IMG/VR virus record: IMGVR_UViG_3300034159_000051
Span: 1 to 64,000 of that record
Source: a virus
DNA: 64,000 nt
Strand: one strand, 5' to 3'
Shown here: positions 24,573 through 33,586 of the stretch, piece after piece
Numbering within the stretch: the first letter of the stretch is position 1
Layout of the letters: every line of letters begins with the position of its first letter
Notes under the pieces: generated by a model
Databases searched by the model: none
The model's input: the letters and a program-made list of their open reading frames with translations, nothing else
Told to the model about the DNA's origin: nothing
Made by a program: the position numbers and the translations under genes

Positions 24573-27113
24573 ATGAGCACGGTTCTCGACTCCATTTTGG
24601 TCGAACTCGGGCTCGACCCGTCGAAATTCATCGACGGCATGAAGAAGACGATCGAGGAATCCCGCAAGGGCACCGATGAGCTTGAGAGCCATTTCAAACG
24701 GCTGAAGGGGACAACGGACGCTGCGTCTTCCTCGATCGAGGTGTTGACCAAGGCAGCAGGGAAACTCTTCGCGGCCCTGGCCTCCGTGCAGACCGCCAAG
24801 GCCTTTGCGACGTTCGCAACGCATATCGCCATGAACGACGCCGCGCTTGGGCGCGTCGCCGCAAATATCGGGATCAAGCCACAAGACCTTGCAGCGTGGG
24901 GCATGGCGGCCGAGCGAATTGGCGGAAGCCCGCAGGCGACCTATTCTTCGGTCCGAAATCTGCAAGACAAGATCAATTCGACGACTATCGGCGGCGTCAT
25001 GCCGAATGAGTTTTTCTATATCAGCCAAGAGGCGGAGCGGCTCGGCGCCAAGAAAATCCCGTGGGGCAAGAACGTAAACCCGAACGATACGATTTTCGGG
25101 CTCAACAGTTCCTTGCATGTCCTCGGCAAACAAAACAGGCCGCTCGCAAGCAAGCTCGCCAGAGACATCGGCTACGACGACAGCACGACAAACCTGCTTA
25201 TCCAGAAAGGCCCTGAATTCCTCAGGGAATGGCAGGACATTCGCCAGAAGCTAACGCCGAGCGATGAAGACATCCGGGCGGGCGAGCGCCTGCAAGCGGC
25301 GTGGGCGAAGCTCTACCAGACCTTTGATCAACTGGTCCGCATCATCGAGACGGCGAACAACAAGGAATTTGTCGGCCTTATCGATTTTTTCACGTCCCTC
25401 GTCGATCAGCTGATTCGAATTGTCGAGCTTGGGAGGCTGAGCGGCGGCGGCGCGGCTGGAACCGGCGAAACGCTTTATCGGCGCATTGAGCTTCCCGGCA
25501 CATACAATCGGATTCAGCGCGCACTCGGACGCGGTGGATACCGATACGAAAAAGCAAGAGGCGGCGGCGGCGGAGGGTCGTCAGGCGGAGGCGGAGCCTA
25601 TTACTACGGCGGGGCGGCCGGAGGCGGCGGTGGCGCGCAGGGAGGCCAGAGGGAAGACACCTACCAGCGCGTGCCTTTGCCCGGAACACATAACCGCATT
25701 CAACGCGCACTTGGGCGCGGCGGCTATAAGTACGAAAAAGTGCAAGGCGGAGGCGGATCGGCTGGATCTGTAGGATGGGCGGCGCCAGCGCCGGGATGGA
25801 TCACAAAACCAGAAAAACAGGCTATCGCCAGATCCGTAGTCGAAAAATGGCGCAAAGAAGGCGCATCAGACGCAGCCATCGCTGGCGTTCTCGCCAACCT
25901 TCGTGATGAAACGCCATTTGACCCAAATCTTCGAGAATACGATCAGCCAAGATTTTCAAGATCTGATGAGCGTGGCTATGCCCACGGCCTTTATCAAGAG
26001 GGGGCGGGGGAGTGGACGGCTTACTCAAAGTGGCTAAACGGGCGCGATTGGCGGGATCACAATCTGCAAAGCGAGTTTGCGGCCTATAATCTTAGAACGA
26101 ATTATCCGTCGACATGGGCAAAAATGAATGCCGCCACCAAAGAGCAAGCGGCACAAATCTATGTTAATGAATACCTGAAACCCGCAACACGGTGGCGTAT
26201 CCCGAGGATGAACAAATATGCACGCGGCGTCCCCGGCATAGAATATTATACCGAGGGTCGCGGTGGCCAAGGAACATCGCCGGCATTGGGCTCCGCCGGG
26301 CCGGCGAACGTCGGCGGAGGGGGCGGCGGCCTTGTCTCTCCCGTTACGGGGGATTTTGGCGGCTGGTCAAGCAACCATTACGGAGCGGCGCGGGGATGGC
26401 GGCGACGCCATTCTGGTGTTGACTGGCATGCCGCCACAGGCTCGGCGGCTTACGCCATGAAGGGCGGCACCGTCATTTATAGAGGTTATTCCCAAGGCTA
26501 CCAGGGAAATATCGCAATCCTCGATGACGATGGGACAACGATCAGGCGATACGCTGTTCACGGCGCGACCGAGAATTTAGCAATTGGCGCAAAGGTTGCT
26601 GCGGGGTCCAGGATCGGGACGATCGATAGGGGCCATCTCCATTATGAGGAGATTCCTCGAGACCTTAATGGGAGGCCGAACTACGTTTTCCGAGAATTTC
26701 TGGCAAACTCCAGAAGCAATTCGTTTACGTCGACAGCCCATCAGCGCGGAACGCAACTTCCGCTCGGCGGACGTCTGCCCTACGGAACGCAGGTGCAGGC
26801 GGGCTCCCTCCTCTTTCCGAACGAACCAAACCGCGATTTGCGCGGCTATCTGAACCACCATCGCGAAACGCTGCGCAAAGAACACATCCGCCGAATCATC
26901 CGCGTCCACGGCGCGGCTCTTTCGTCGGCGAGCGGCCCAACCGTCCGCCACACAACCAATACAACGGATTCTCATTTTCACTCTCCCGTGGTTGTCCACT
27001 CCAACGCCATGACCGGAAAGGAGCTGATGGGACACATCAAAGACGCCATCGCTAGGAAGGCCAAGCGGGCGGAGAAGCCGTTATCCGAAAGCACCGAACG
27101 CGCAGAGAAGTAA
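24573..27113 (+). CDS. Tape measure protein 1 with tail-lysozyme and M23 peptidase domains
   Basis: 846 residues. The first ~290 residues are the tape measure region (ILVELGLDPSKFIDGMKKT, MNDAALGRVAANIG). Residues ~300-410 hold two copies of a Gly-rich cassette around NRIQRALGRGGY. Residues ~410-560 resemble phage tail lysozyme (VVEKWRKEGASDAAIAGVLAN, LRDETPFDPN, AHGLYQEGAGEW). Residues ~595-700 are an M23 metallopeptidase with H613/D617 (HSGVD), H663 and H688-x-H690 (HLH). It probably sets tail length and cuts peptidoglycan during entry. It is short for a tape measure, shares its N terminus with the next gene, and carries both a glycan- and a peptide-cutting domain. Confidence 0.85.
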   Translation: MSTVLDSILVELGLDPSKFIDGMKKTIEESRKGTDELESHFKRLKGTTDAASSSIEVLTKAAGKLFAALASVQTAKAFATFATHIAMNDAALGRVAANIGIKPQDLAAWGMAAERIGGSPQATYSSVRNLQDKINSTTIGGVMPNEFFYISQEAERLGAKKIPWGKNVNPNDTIFGLNSSLHVLGKQNRPLASKLARDIGYDDSTTNLLIQKGPEFLREWQDIRQKLTPSDEDIRAGERLQAAWAKLYQTFDQLVRIIETANNKEFVGLIDFFTSLVDQLIRIVELGRLSGGGAAGTGETLYRRIELPGTYNRIQRALGRGGYRYEKARGGGGGGSSGGGGAYYYGGAAGGGGGAQGGQREDTYQRVPLPGTHNRIQRALGRGGYKYEKVQGGGGSAGSVGWAAPAPGWITKPEKQAIARSVVEKWRKEGASDAAIAGVLANLRDETPFDPNLREYDQPRFSRSDERGYAHGLYQEGAGEWTAYSKWLNGRDWRDHNLQSEFAAYNLRTNYPSTWAKMNAATKEQAAQIYVNEYLKPATRWRIPRMNKYARGVPGIEYYTEGRGGQGTSPALGSAGPANVGGGGGGLVSPVTGDFGGWSSNHYGAARGWRRRHSGVDWHAATGSAAYAMKGGTVIYRGYSQGYQGNIAILDDDGTTIRRYAVHGATENLAIGAKVAAGSRIGTIDRGHLHYEEIPRDLNGRPNYVFREFLANSRSNSFTSTAHQRGTQLPLGGRLPYGTQVQAGSLLFPNEPNRDLRGYLNHHRETLRKEHIRRIIRVHGAALSSASGPTVRHTTNTTDSHFHSPVVVHSNAMTGKELMGHIKDAIARKAKRAEKPLSESTERAEK

Positions 27114-27131
27114 AAACCGGATCATCTGAAA

Positions 27132-28943
27132 ATGAGCAACCTTCTCGAAACCCTCCTGATCGAAATCGGGCTCGACCCGGACAAGTTTCTGGGCGGGATG
27201 GCGCAAACCCTTGAGGCGTCCAAAAAGGGCAAGGAGGCCATCCTCAAAGACGCCAACAAAATCGAGCAGGCGCAAAACAAGGCCGCCGACGCCGTCAACA
27301 AATTGAAGCGTGAGGTCCAGGGCTTCCTGTCGATCATCGCGGGCGGCTACAGCGCCGCGGCCATCGCCAATTTTGTGACCAACCTCGCCAACGCCGACGC
27401 GGCGGCCGGGCGTCTTGCGGCGAATATCGGCATGCTTCCGGAGAAGCTCCAGGCGTATGGCCTCGCCGCCGAGCGCATGGGCGGCGACAAAAACGCGGCG
27501 ATGAACTCGGTCAGAAACGTTCGCGACATGATCACGCGGACGGAGACGGGCGGCCAGCTGCCCTTGTCCTTCTTCCAACTCGGAAGCCAAGGCCTCGGCG
27601 GTGGCAGCATCCCCTACGGAGCCGGCGTCAGTTTTGAAAATCAGACCATGCCGAAGATCGCCGAGGCGCTCTACAACATGGCCAACGGCAACGCCGCGCT
27701 TGGCGTCGCCGCCAACCGGCCGCGCGCAAGCCAATACGGCCGCGATCTCGGCATGGACGACAATTTCGTCAACCTCTTAATGAAGGAGGGCCGGCCCGGC
27801 TGGGAGAAGCTCGAAAAACTCAGCAAGACGCTGGTCGCAAAAAAGGAAGACATCGAAGCGGCGGAACAACTGCAAGAGGCGTGGTGGACCTTAAAACAGA
27901 CCGTCACTCGCCTAATGACAATCATATCAACAAAACTCAATCCTCTTTTTACCGGCGTCCTGAAGTTTCTTACTGATGTTTTTGTCGCATTGGGAGGATT
28001 GGAGACTCCAAAAGAGCGAGAGGAATACAACAAGCTGCGCGATGAACAATACAAGAGGGAGCACCCGGACGGGCCGCCTTTGGCTCCAAGCAAGATCTTC
28101 CCTGAACTCTTTGGGGGAAATACTTCAGGAGGAGCGGGAGCGGATGCTCCGCAGGTAAGTCAACCAAGCGATTCCGCAGGAGGCTCGCCGCCGGCCGCCA
28201 CCGTTGCGCCAGCAGAATCGCCTCCGCCGTCTGCGCCGTCCAGCTCATCATCGCCAACGGGCGCGCCTGCGCCATCGGGCGGCAATCAGCCGAAGATGCA
28301 AGACCGCCTGTTGCCAGAGCAAAAACGGGCGCCGGGCGTGTGGAATTGGTTCAAGCGCCGATTGAACACGGGTGGATATGAATCGACGGCGCCGCAAGGC
28401 GAGCAACCCAAAACGCTGGACATATCGCCGAAGGATTTCGAATCGCAGGCTCCGTCCGGGGCTTCAGGCTCTGGGCCGAAGACGCAAGACCGCCTGCCCG
28501 AGGGAGCGACGGGATCTGCCGGAAATTCGTCCGCCTGGGATCCCTTTATCGGATCGAAGGACGTGAAACGCGGCGGCGATCTCCCAAGTCAATACGACGC
28601 CTTCATGAAAGATTTGGGGAACCAAGGGATCAAAGACGTCCCGTCGCTCGGCTCTCCTTCCTCGCGGTCCCCTATCCGCAGGTACATGGAGAGGAGAAGG
28701 TCCGCCGAAAATATCGGGGCGTGGCACGCCGCCATGGCGAGCGCCGGCCCAGGAGGGGCGTCGCTCTCTGCGGCGCGGAGCGCAGCCGTCGGGAACATGA
28801 CGACGAACCAGTCGAGCATGAACATCCTGGGGCCGATTCAATTCCACGGGGTCGGGGATGATCCGCGCGGCTTATCTCCGATCGTGAGGCCGGCGCTCAA
28901 GCGCCAGAGTTACGGCTACTGCAGCAACCAAGGAGCGTGTTAG
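27132..28943 (+). CDS. Tape measure protein 2 (paralogue of gene 24573)
   Basis: 603 residues. The first ~280 match tape measure 1 in order and spacing: LLIEIGLDPDKFLGGMAQT, NADAAAGRLAANIGMLPEKL, AYGLAAERMGGDKNAA, AEQLQEAWWTLKQTV. The rest is a Pro/Ser/Ala-rich low-complexity stretch (~330-420) and a polar tail with no lytic domain. This is a tandem duplication, with only copy 1 keeping or gaining enzyme domains. Whether the two copolymerise or specialise is unknown. AAAACCGGATCATCTGAAA precedes the start without a strong ribosome site. Confidence 0.8.
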   Translation: MSNLLETLLIEIGLDPDKFLGGMAQTLEASKKGKEAILKDANKIEQAQNKAADAVNKLKREVQGFLSIIAGGYSAAAIANFVTNLANADAAAGRLAANIGMLPEKLQAYGLAAERMGGDKNAAMNSVRNVRDMITRTETGGQLPLSFFQLGSQGLGGGSIPYGAGVSFENQTMPKIAEALYNMANGNAALGVAANRPRASQYGRDLGMDDNFVNLLMKEGRPGWEKLEKLSKTLVAKKEDIEAAEQLQEAWWTLKQTVTRLMTIISTKLNPLFTGVLKFLTDVFVALGGLETPKEREEYNKLRDEQYKREHPDGPPLAPSKIFPELFGGNTSGGAGADAPQVSQPSDSAGGSPPAATVAPAESPPPSAPSSSSSPTGAPAPSGGNQPKMQDRLLPEQKRAPGVWNWFKRRLNTGGYESTAPQGEQPKTLDISPKDFESQAPSGASGSGPKTQDRLPEGATGSAGNSSAWDPFIGSKDVKRGGDLPSQYDAFMKDLGNQGIKDVPSLGSPSSRSPIRRYMERRRSAENIGAWHAAMASAGPGGASLSAARSAAVGNMTTNQSSMNILGPIQFHGVGDDPRGLSPIVRPALKRQSYGYCSNQGAC

Positions 28944-28945
28944 AA

Positions 28946-29548
28946 ATGGCCGATGTCGTCGCTGGCTTCCCGACGCTCCTGACCGGCGCGCTGACATCTT
29001 TTTCCAATATCACGTTTCTGACGACCGATCTTGTTTCAGGCCTCGGCTACTCGAATGGATCGCAATGGGGTCTTTTTTCGAAGGGGAGGGCCATCATAAG
29101 CGCCGACACCGTTCTTAGCTTCGCATACAAGCAGGAATGGGTGATCGCTAATTATCCGCTTGAGCAAGGCGCTTTCGAAACCTACGACAAGGTCTCGACC
29201 CCTTATGACGTTCGCATCAGGTTTGTGAAAGGCGGGTCTGATTCGGCCCGATCGAAATTCCTTTCGTCGATCGCGTCGATCGCTGGGGATTACAAGCTGT
29301 ACGACGCCGTGGTCCCGGAGGCGGTCTATACCTCCTGCAATGTGCGGCATTATGATTTTCACCGCACATCGCAAAACGGTCTCGGCCTACTGATGGTCGA
29401 CGTTTTCCTGCAGCAGGTCCGGTTGATCGCGAGCGGGGGATCGAGCATCGCTTCGGCGATTTCCGGCGCGACGTCCACCGTGAACGGGCAGGTAAGCACA
29501 ACCGCGGCGACCGGCGCACAAACCTCTCAAGCAACGGGGACGCGATAA
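28946..29548 (+). CDS. Baseplate/distal tail protein
   Basis: 200 residues from ATG 28946, 10 nt after AGGAG; the GTG at 28937 is too close to that site. Beta-rich core with YDVRIRFVKGGSDSARSKF and FHRTSQNGLGLLMVDVFLQQVR, which resembles the protein that follows the tape measure in DUF3383 phages and begins the baseplate hub. The C-terminal ~40 residues are Ser/Thr-rich and probably flexible. Confidence 0.7.
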   Translation: MADVVAGFPTLLTGALTSFSNITFLTTDLVSGLGYSNGSQWGLFSKGRAIISADTVLSFAYKQEWVIANYPLEQGAFETYDKVSTPYDVRIRFVKGGSDSARSKFLSSIASIAGDYKLYDAVVPEAVYTSCNVRHYDFHRTSQNGLGLLMVDVFLQQVRLIASGGSSIASAISGATSTVNGQVSTTAATGAQTSQATGTR

Positions 29549-29859
29549 TGCGGATCATCCCTTTGAGCGCAACGCCGAGCCAAACGCTGCTCGTCGATCT
29601 GGCGAGCCAGCAATGCCAGATCGACATCTATCAGAAATTGACGGGCGTTTACTGTGATTTTCGGATCAACAATTCGACAGCGGCGACCGTAGCCGGGCGC
29701 ATCTGCCTCGACCGGACCTTGATTGTGCGTGAAGACTATTTGGGGTTTTCCGGCGATATCGCCTTTGTCGATCAGCGTGGAGAAAGCGACCCGGATTACA
29801 CGGGATTCGGAAGCCGCTTCCTCCTTTACTATTTCGAAAAATCCGATCTCCAGGCTTAG
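29548..29859 (+). CDS. Baseplate plug protein (Pam3 gp18-like)
   Basis: 103 residues, one-base overlap with the previous gene. Fits the small plug family by order and pattern: IIPLSATPSQTLLVDL, CQIDIYQKLTGVYCDF, GRICLDRTLIVREDYLGF, GDIAFVDQRGESDPDYTG, GSRFLLYY. It closes the hub end of the tail tube in minimal contractile systems. Confidence 0.82.
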   Translation: MRIIPLSATPSQTLLVDLASQQCQIDIYQKLTGVYCDFRINNSTAATVAGRICLDRTLIVREDYLGFSGDIAFVDQRGESDPDYTGFGSRFLLYYFEKSDLQA

Positions 29860-29889
29860 GGAAAAGAAAGCGCCCAAAACGGAACATCC

Positions 29890-30750
29890 ATGACCTTTGT
29901 TTCACGGCAGATCAACATCTCCTTTATGGGCGGAGCCGGCATTTTCAAAGGGAACACTGATTTCACGGGCTTGCGCATTTCGGCGCATATCGACGGCCCC
30001 GGCGGAGAGGACGGCATGATCGCGTCCGCCGCGATCTGGGGCATGCCGCTTTCGACCATGAACCAGCTCTCGATCGTCGGGCGGCAGGTCTGGCAGGCGT
30101 CAAAAAACAAAGTCTCGATCATGGCCGGCGACGCCACAAGCGGAATGCGGCTTGTCTTCATCGGCGACATCACCTCGGCTTATGTTGACGCCCAATCTCA
30201 GCCCGATGTTTGCTTTCGCATCGAGGCGCGGCCGAACGGCTATTTCAATGCGGCGAACGCCGCCGTGACCAGCATCAAGGGGCAATCCGAAGCGGGCCAA
30301 GTCTTTCAGCAACTCGCGCAGAAATGCGGCCTCGGGTTCCAGAATTACGGCGTCAACGCGCAGCTGAGAAACCTGTACCTCCCAAGCTCATACGGCAAGC
30401 AAATCAAGCTTTTGGCGCGCATGGTCGGATGCGAGCACATCATCGATCGCGGGACGCTTTCCGTCTGGAAGCCGGGCGAGAACAAGGGCGGCAACACCTT
30501 CCTGTCGCGGCAAACCGGCATGGTTGGATATCCGGCTTTCGATCAACGCAACATTATCGTTCGTTCGATCTTCAACCCGGAGATTCGGAACCCGAACACG
30601 ATCACGGTTCAGAGCGACATAACCCCGGCCTGCGGCACTTGGCACATCAACCACGTCACCCACGAGATTGAGAGCCAAATGCCGAACGGGAAGTGGTTTA
30701 CGACTGTTTTAGCAAGCCCCCCAGGTAGCGACGGAGGAGCCGCGCCATGA
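29890..30750 (+). CDS. Baseplate hub protein (T4 gp27-like role)
   Basis: 286 residues. Lies between the plug and the spike, as hub genes do. Visible hub-like parts: VSRQINISFMG, RISAHIDGPGGEDGM, VFQQLAQKCGLGFQNYGVN, KQIKLLARMVGCEHIIDRG and a final beta domain with WHINHVTHEIESQMP. It should form the trimer adapting the six-fold tube to the spike. The end overlaps the spike gene by ATGA. Confidence 0.78.
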   Translation: MTFVSRQINISFMGGAGIFKGNTDFTGLRISAHIDGPGGEDGMIASAAIWGMPLSTMNQLSIVGRQVWQASKNKVSIMAGDATSGMRLVFIGDITSAYVDAQSQPDVCFRIEARPNGYFNAANAAVTSIKGQSEAGQVFQQLAQKCGLGFQNYGVNAQLRNLYLPSSYGKQIKLLARMVGCEHIIDRGTLSVWKPGENKGGNTFLSRQTGMVGYPAFDQRNIIVRSIFNPEIRNPNTITVQSDITPACGTWHINHVTHEIESQMPNGKWFTTVLASPPGSDGGAAP

Positions 30751-31724
30751 GCGAAGGATCAGGCGGAGGAGAGAGCGCCGTCGGCTGGCTCGGCGCAAGC
30801 GACCCGAACTCCGCGCACAACCTGCATCATTTTCACGTTCGCCAGCACGTCGCCCACATCCGCACGAATTGTCCTGTCGAGATCAAAGCCGTCCACAAAG
30901 ACAACGACGGAAATTACACCGTCGATGTGCAGCCACTCGTCCACCAGACCGACGGCGGCGGAAACACGCAAGAGCATGGCACGGTCTATGGAATCCCTGT
31001 TCATGCGGCGACCGGGAAAAACGGATCGCACCTAATCGCGCCGACCGTCGGCGACAAGGGATGGATCGCCATCGGAGACAGGGATCATTCCTCGGTCCTT
31101 GCATCCGGGAAGGCGTCGCCGCCTGGGTCGCGCCGCCAGCACAGCTTTTCGGACTCTTATTACAAGGGAGGCTTCGGATCCCTGAATAAGCCCGATAACT
31201 CCATCACCCAGGATGGGGATGGGGTTACCCACAAAACAAAGAAGAGCCACACCTTCAACGCCGACGAAGACCACACCGTCAACGCCAAGAAAACAAACAT
31301 CAATTCCCCAACAGAAGGCGTCAACATCAAGGGCGACCTGAAACCGCGCGACGGGAGCTGGAACCTCGGAACAGCTGGGAACGCCTGGAACGGCGGCACG
31401 GTTCAAAATGCCTTCTCCGTCATTTCGGATCAGCGCGAGAAAATCGTCGATGCGGCGCCGCCGCTCGGTCTGAGCTTCGTTCTTTCGCTCCGGCCCGTTT
31501 CTTACCGCTGGGCGGACGGCGGCCGGCGGCGGCATTGGGGTTTGCTGGCGCAGGAGGTCAAAGCCTCTCTCGATGCGGCGGGCGTCGATTTTGGTGGCTG
31601 GGTGCTCGCCGACGTCGCGGATCCCGAAAGCCGGCAGGCGCTTCGTTATGAGGAATTCATCGCGCCTTTGATCAGGGCCGTGCAGGAGCTAACGGCTCGC
31701 ATCGAGGAGCTTGAGAAGCAATGA
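30747..31724 (+). CDS. Baseplate spike (gpV/Gp138-like) fused to S74 intramolecular chaperone
   Basis: 325 residues. Residues ~40-150 are the Gp138/gpV OB-fold (IKAVHKDNDGNYTVDVQPLV, PTVGDKGWIAIGDRD). Residues ~155-220 are a narrow beta-helix stretch (THKTKKSHTFNADEDHTVNA). Residues ~222-325 match Peptidase S74: S227-D-Q-R-E-K232 (the Ser-Lys dyad), LRPVSYRWADGG, HWGLLAQEVKASL, then a C-terminal coiled coil LIRAVQELTARIEELE. S74 domains trimerise a protein, then cut themselves off. They are usual on fibres and tailspikes; on a membrane-piercing spike it is unusual. The mature spike would end near residue 226. Confidence 0.82.
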   Translation: MSEGSGGGESAVGWLGASDPNSAHNLHHFHVRQHVAHIRTNCPVEIKAVHKDNDGNYTVDVQPLVHQTDGGGNTQEHGTVYGIPVHAATGKNGSHLIAPTVGDKGWIAIGDRDHSSVLASGKASPPGSRRQHSFSDSYYKGGFGSLNKPDNSITQDGDGVTHKTKKSHTFNADEDHTVNAKKTNINSPTEGVNIKGDLKPRDGSWNLGTAGNAWNGGTVQNAFSVISDQREKIVDAAPPLGLSFVLSLRPVSYRWADGGRRRHWGLLAQEVKASLDAAGVDFGGWVLADVADPESRQALRYEEFIAPLIRAVQELTARIEELEKQ

Positions 31725-32077
31725 GCTATCAATCGATCCTGATCGACAACGAGGCCAATGATTTAGTGCTCGACATCTACGGCAACATCGCCGTTTGCGA
31801 CGAGCCGTACCGCCTCGCCCAGGACGCCGCGTGCGCATGCCGCCTGTTCCAGGGCGAACTCTATTACGACACCACGCAAGGCATCCCCTATTGGAGCCAA
31901 ATCCTGGGTCATTGGCCGCCGATCTCTCTCGTTAAGGCCTACCTCCAACAGGCCGCCCTCACCGTGCCCGGCGTCGTCTCCGCGGTCGTTTACATCACCG
32001 ATTTTAGCGACCGCAAATTAACCGGGCAGGTGCAGGTGACGGATCAATCTGGCAATATAACCGCCGCGGGCTTCTAA
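31721..32077 (+). CDS. Baseplate wedge protein (gp25 / gp46-like)
   Basis: 118 residues, ATGA overlap with the spike gene. Signature of the wedge family: [33 protein letters not shown] (core [20 protein letters not shown]), then [11 protein letters not shown] and [13 protein letters not shown]. This EPR/EPY-type motif attaches the sheath initiator to the wedge. Followed after 4 nt by the gpJ-like gene. Confidence 0.85.
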   Translation: MSYQSILIDNEANDLVLDIYGNIAVCDEPYRLAQDAACACRLFQGELYYDTTQGIPYWSQILGHWPPISLVKAYLQQAALTVPGVVSAVVYITDFSDRKLTGQVQVTDQSGNITAAGF

Positions 32078-32081
32078 AAAC

Positions 32082-33569
32082 ATGGCAACCACAACGAATG
32101 TCCCGGCCCCTGTGTTGGGCGAAAACGGCTGCGCGGTCCCCGCTGAAAGCGAAATCCTTGCTGGCGTTCAGTCTGACATCAACGCCTCTTTCGGTAGCAA
32201 CTTAAACTTCACCACGACGTCTGGCGGCCGCACGAACCCGACGCCGCAGGGCCAACTCTCCAATTCGATGACGGCCATGCTTGGCTTTGTCAATGACATG
32301 TACCTGTTTTTCTGCAATCAAACAGATCCGGCCTATGCGTCAGGGCGCTTTCAAGACGCCATCGGGCGCATCTATTACATCGATCGGATCAAGTCGGAGC
32401 CGACCGTTCTCCAGGTCTCCTGCATCGGCCTACAGGACGTCCCGATCCCGGTAAATGCTACAGTCCGGGACCAATCCGGCAACATCTACAGATGCACGAC
32501 GGCAGGCGTCATCCCGTCGACAGGGGCGATCACGCTCCCTTTTTCATGCACCGTTGACGGGCCGATCGCCACGCCGTCCGATATCGAGATTTATCAGTCC
32601 ATCAGCGGATGGGATTCGGTGACGCTTATCTCAAGCGTCGTCGGGCAGGACGTCGAGAACCGCGCCAATTTCGAGACGCGCCGCTCCGAATCGACCGCGC
32701 TGAATTCGCGCGCCATGATCCAGTCGATCCGCGCCGCGCTTCGGGCGCTTCCAGGCGTAATCGACGCTTACGCCTACGATAATGATTTGGCGACATCGGC
32801 AACTATCCAAAATGTCACCATCCCGCCCCACTCGATTTATATCGCAGTCACGGGCGGGGACTCGGCGCAAATCGCGCAGACGATCTGGGCAAAAAAAGGC
32901 CCCGGCGCGCCTTACTATGTCGGGAGCGGGACGACAGCCATCGAAATCCAGGACACCGATGGATACGTCCCTCCCTATCCGACCTACACGGTGTCGTACC
33001 AAGTCCCGAACGATCTGCAAATTCTGATCAAAGTCAATCTGCTCAATACGCAGTACGTTCCAGGGAACGCGGCAAGCCTTGTTCAGCAGGCCATCTTGGC
33101 GTCATTCTCCGGTGGAGACGGCGGACCGATTGCCGGGCGCATCGCCGGCGAGTTGTTGGCTAGCCGCTTCTACGCATCCATCGCCTCCGCGACGATCAAC
33201 GGCGAGATGAACCCTCACTATCTTTCATGGGCGCAAATCCTCTCGATCAAGATCGGGTCGCCGAACTCGGCCGCAGCCTCTTTCACCGGCTCAATCGGCG
33301 CGTCGACCCTGACAGTCACAAGCGTTGCGGATGGAACGCTGGCCGTCGGGCAGACCCTGTTTTCCGCAACGGGCGGCGTTATCGCAGGAACGACCATTAC
33401 AGCCCTTGTGAGTGGCTCTGGAGGCACCGGAACCTATACGGTATCGGCGGCGCAAACAGTCGCCTTGAGGGCTATGACGGGCGTTGTGGCGACCCTTGAC
33501 GCGATTGTGCCGAACCTCGATCAAATCCCGACAACATCGGCGCCGCTCATAAGCGTCGCGCTGGCTTAA
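32082..33569 (+). CDS. Baseplate J-like wedge protein with inserted module
   Basis: 495 residues. The baseplate J pattern is clear: [40 protein letters not shown] (core [14 protein letters not shown]), [34 protein letters not shown] (core [14 protein letters not shown]), [20 protein letters not shown]. Residues ~400-468 are the Thr/Gly module (copy 5), near the C terminus. It forms the ring from which tail fibres hang. Confidence 0.85.
   Translation: MATTTNVPAPVLGENGCAVPAESEILAGVQSDINASFGSNLNFTTTSGGRTNPTPQGQLSNSMTAMLGFVNDMYLFFCNQTDPAYASGRFQDAIGRIYYIDRIKSEPTVLQVSCIGLQDVPIPVNATVRDQSGNIYRCTTAGVIPSTGAITLPFSCTVDGPIATPSDIEIYQSISGWDSVTLISSVVGQDVENRANFETRRSESTALNSRAMIQSIRAALRALPGVIDAYAYDNDLATSATIQNVTIPPHSIYIAVTGGDSAQIAQTIWAKKGPGAPYYVGSGTTAIEIQDTDGYVPPYPTYTVSYQVPNDLQILIKVNLLNTQYVPGNAASLVQQAILASFSGGDGGPIAGRIAGELLASRFYASIASATINGEMNPHYLSWAQILSIKIGSPNSAAASFTGSIGASTLTVTSVADGTLAVGQTLFSATGGVIAGTTITALVSGSGGTGTYTVSAAQTVALRAMTGVVATLDAIVPNLDQIPTTSAPLISVALA
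33283..33483 (+). repeat. Thr/Gly-rich beta module, copy 5 (in baseplate J protein)
   Basis: [18 protein letters not shown] to [17 protein letters not shown]; the clearest consensus copy. Confidence 0.8.
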
Positions 33570-33586
33570 GGGATTAGAAAAAAAAG

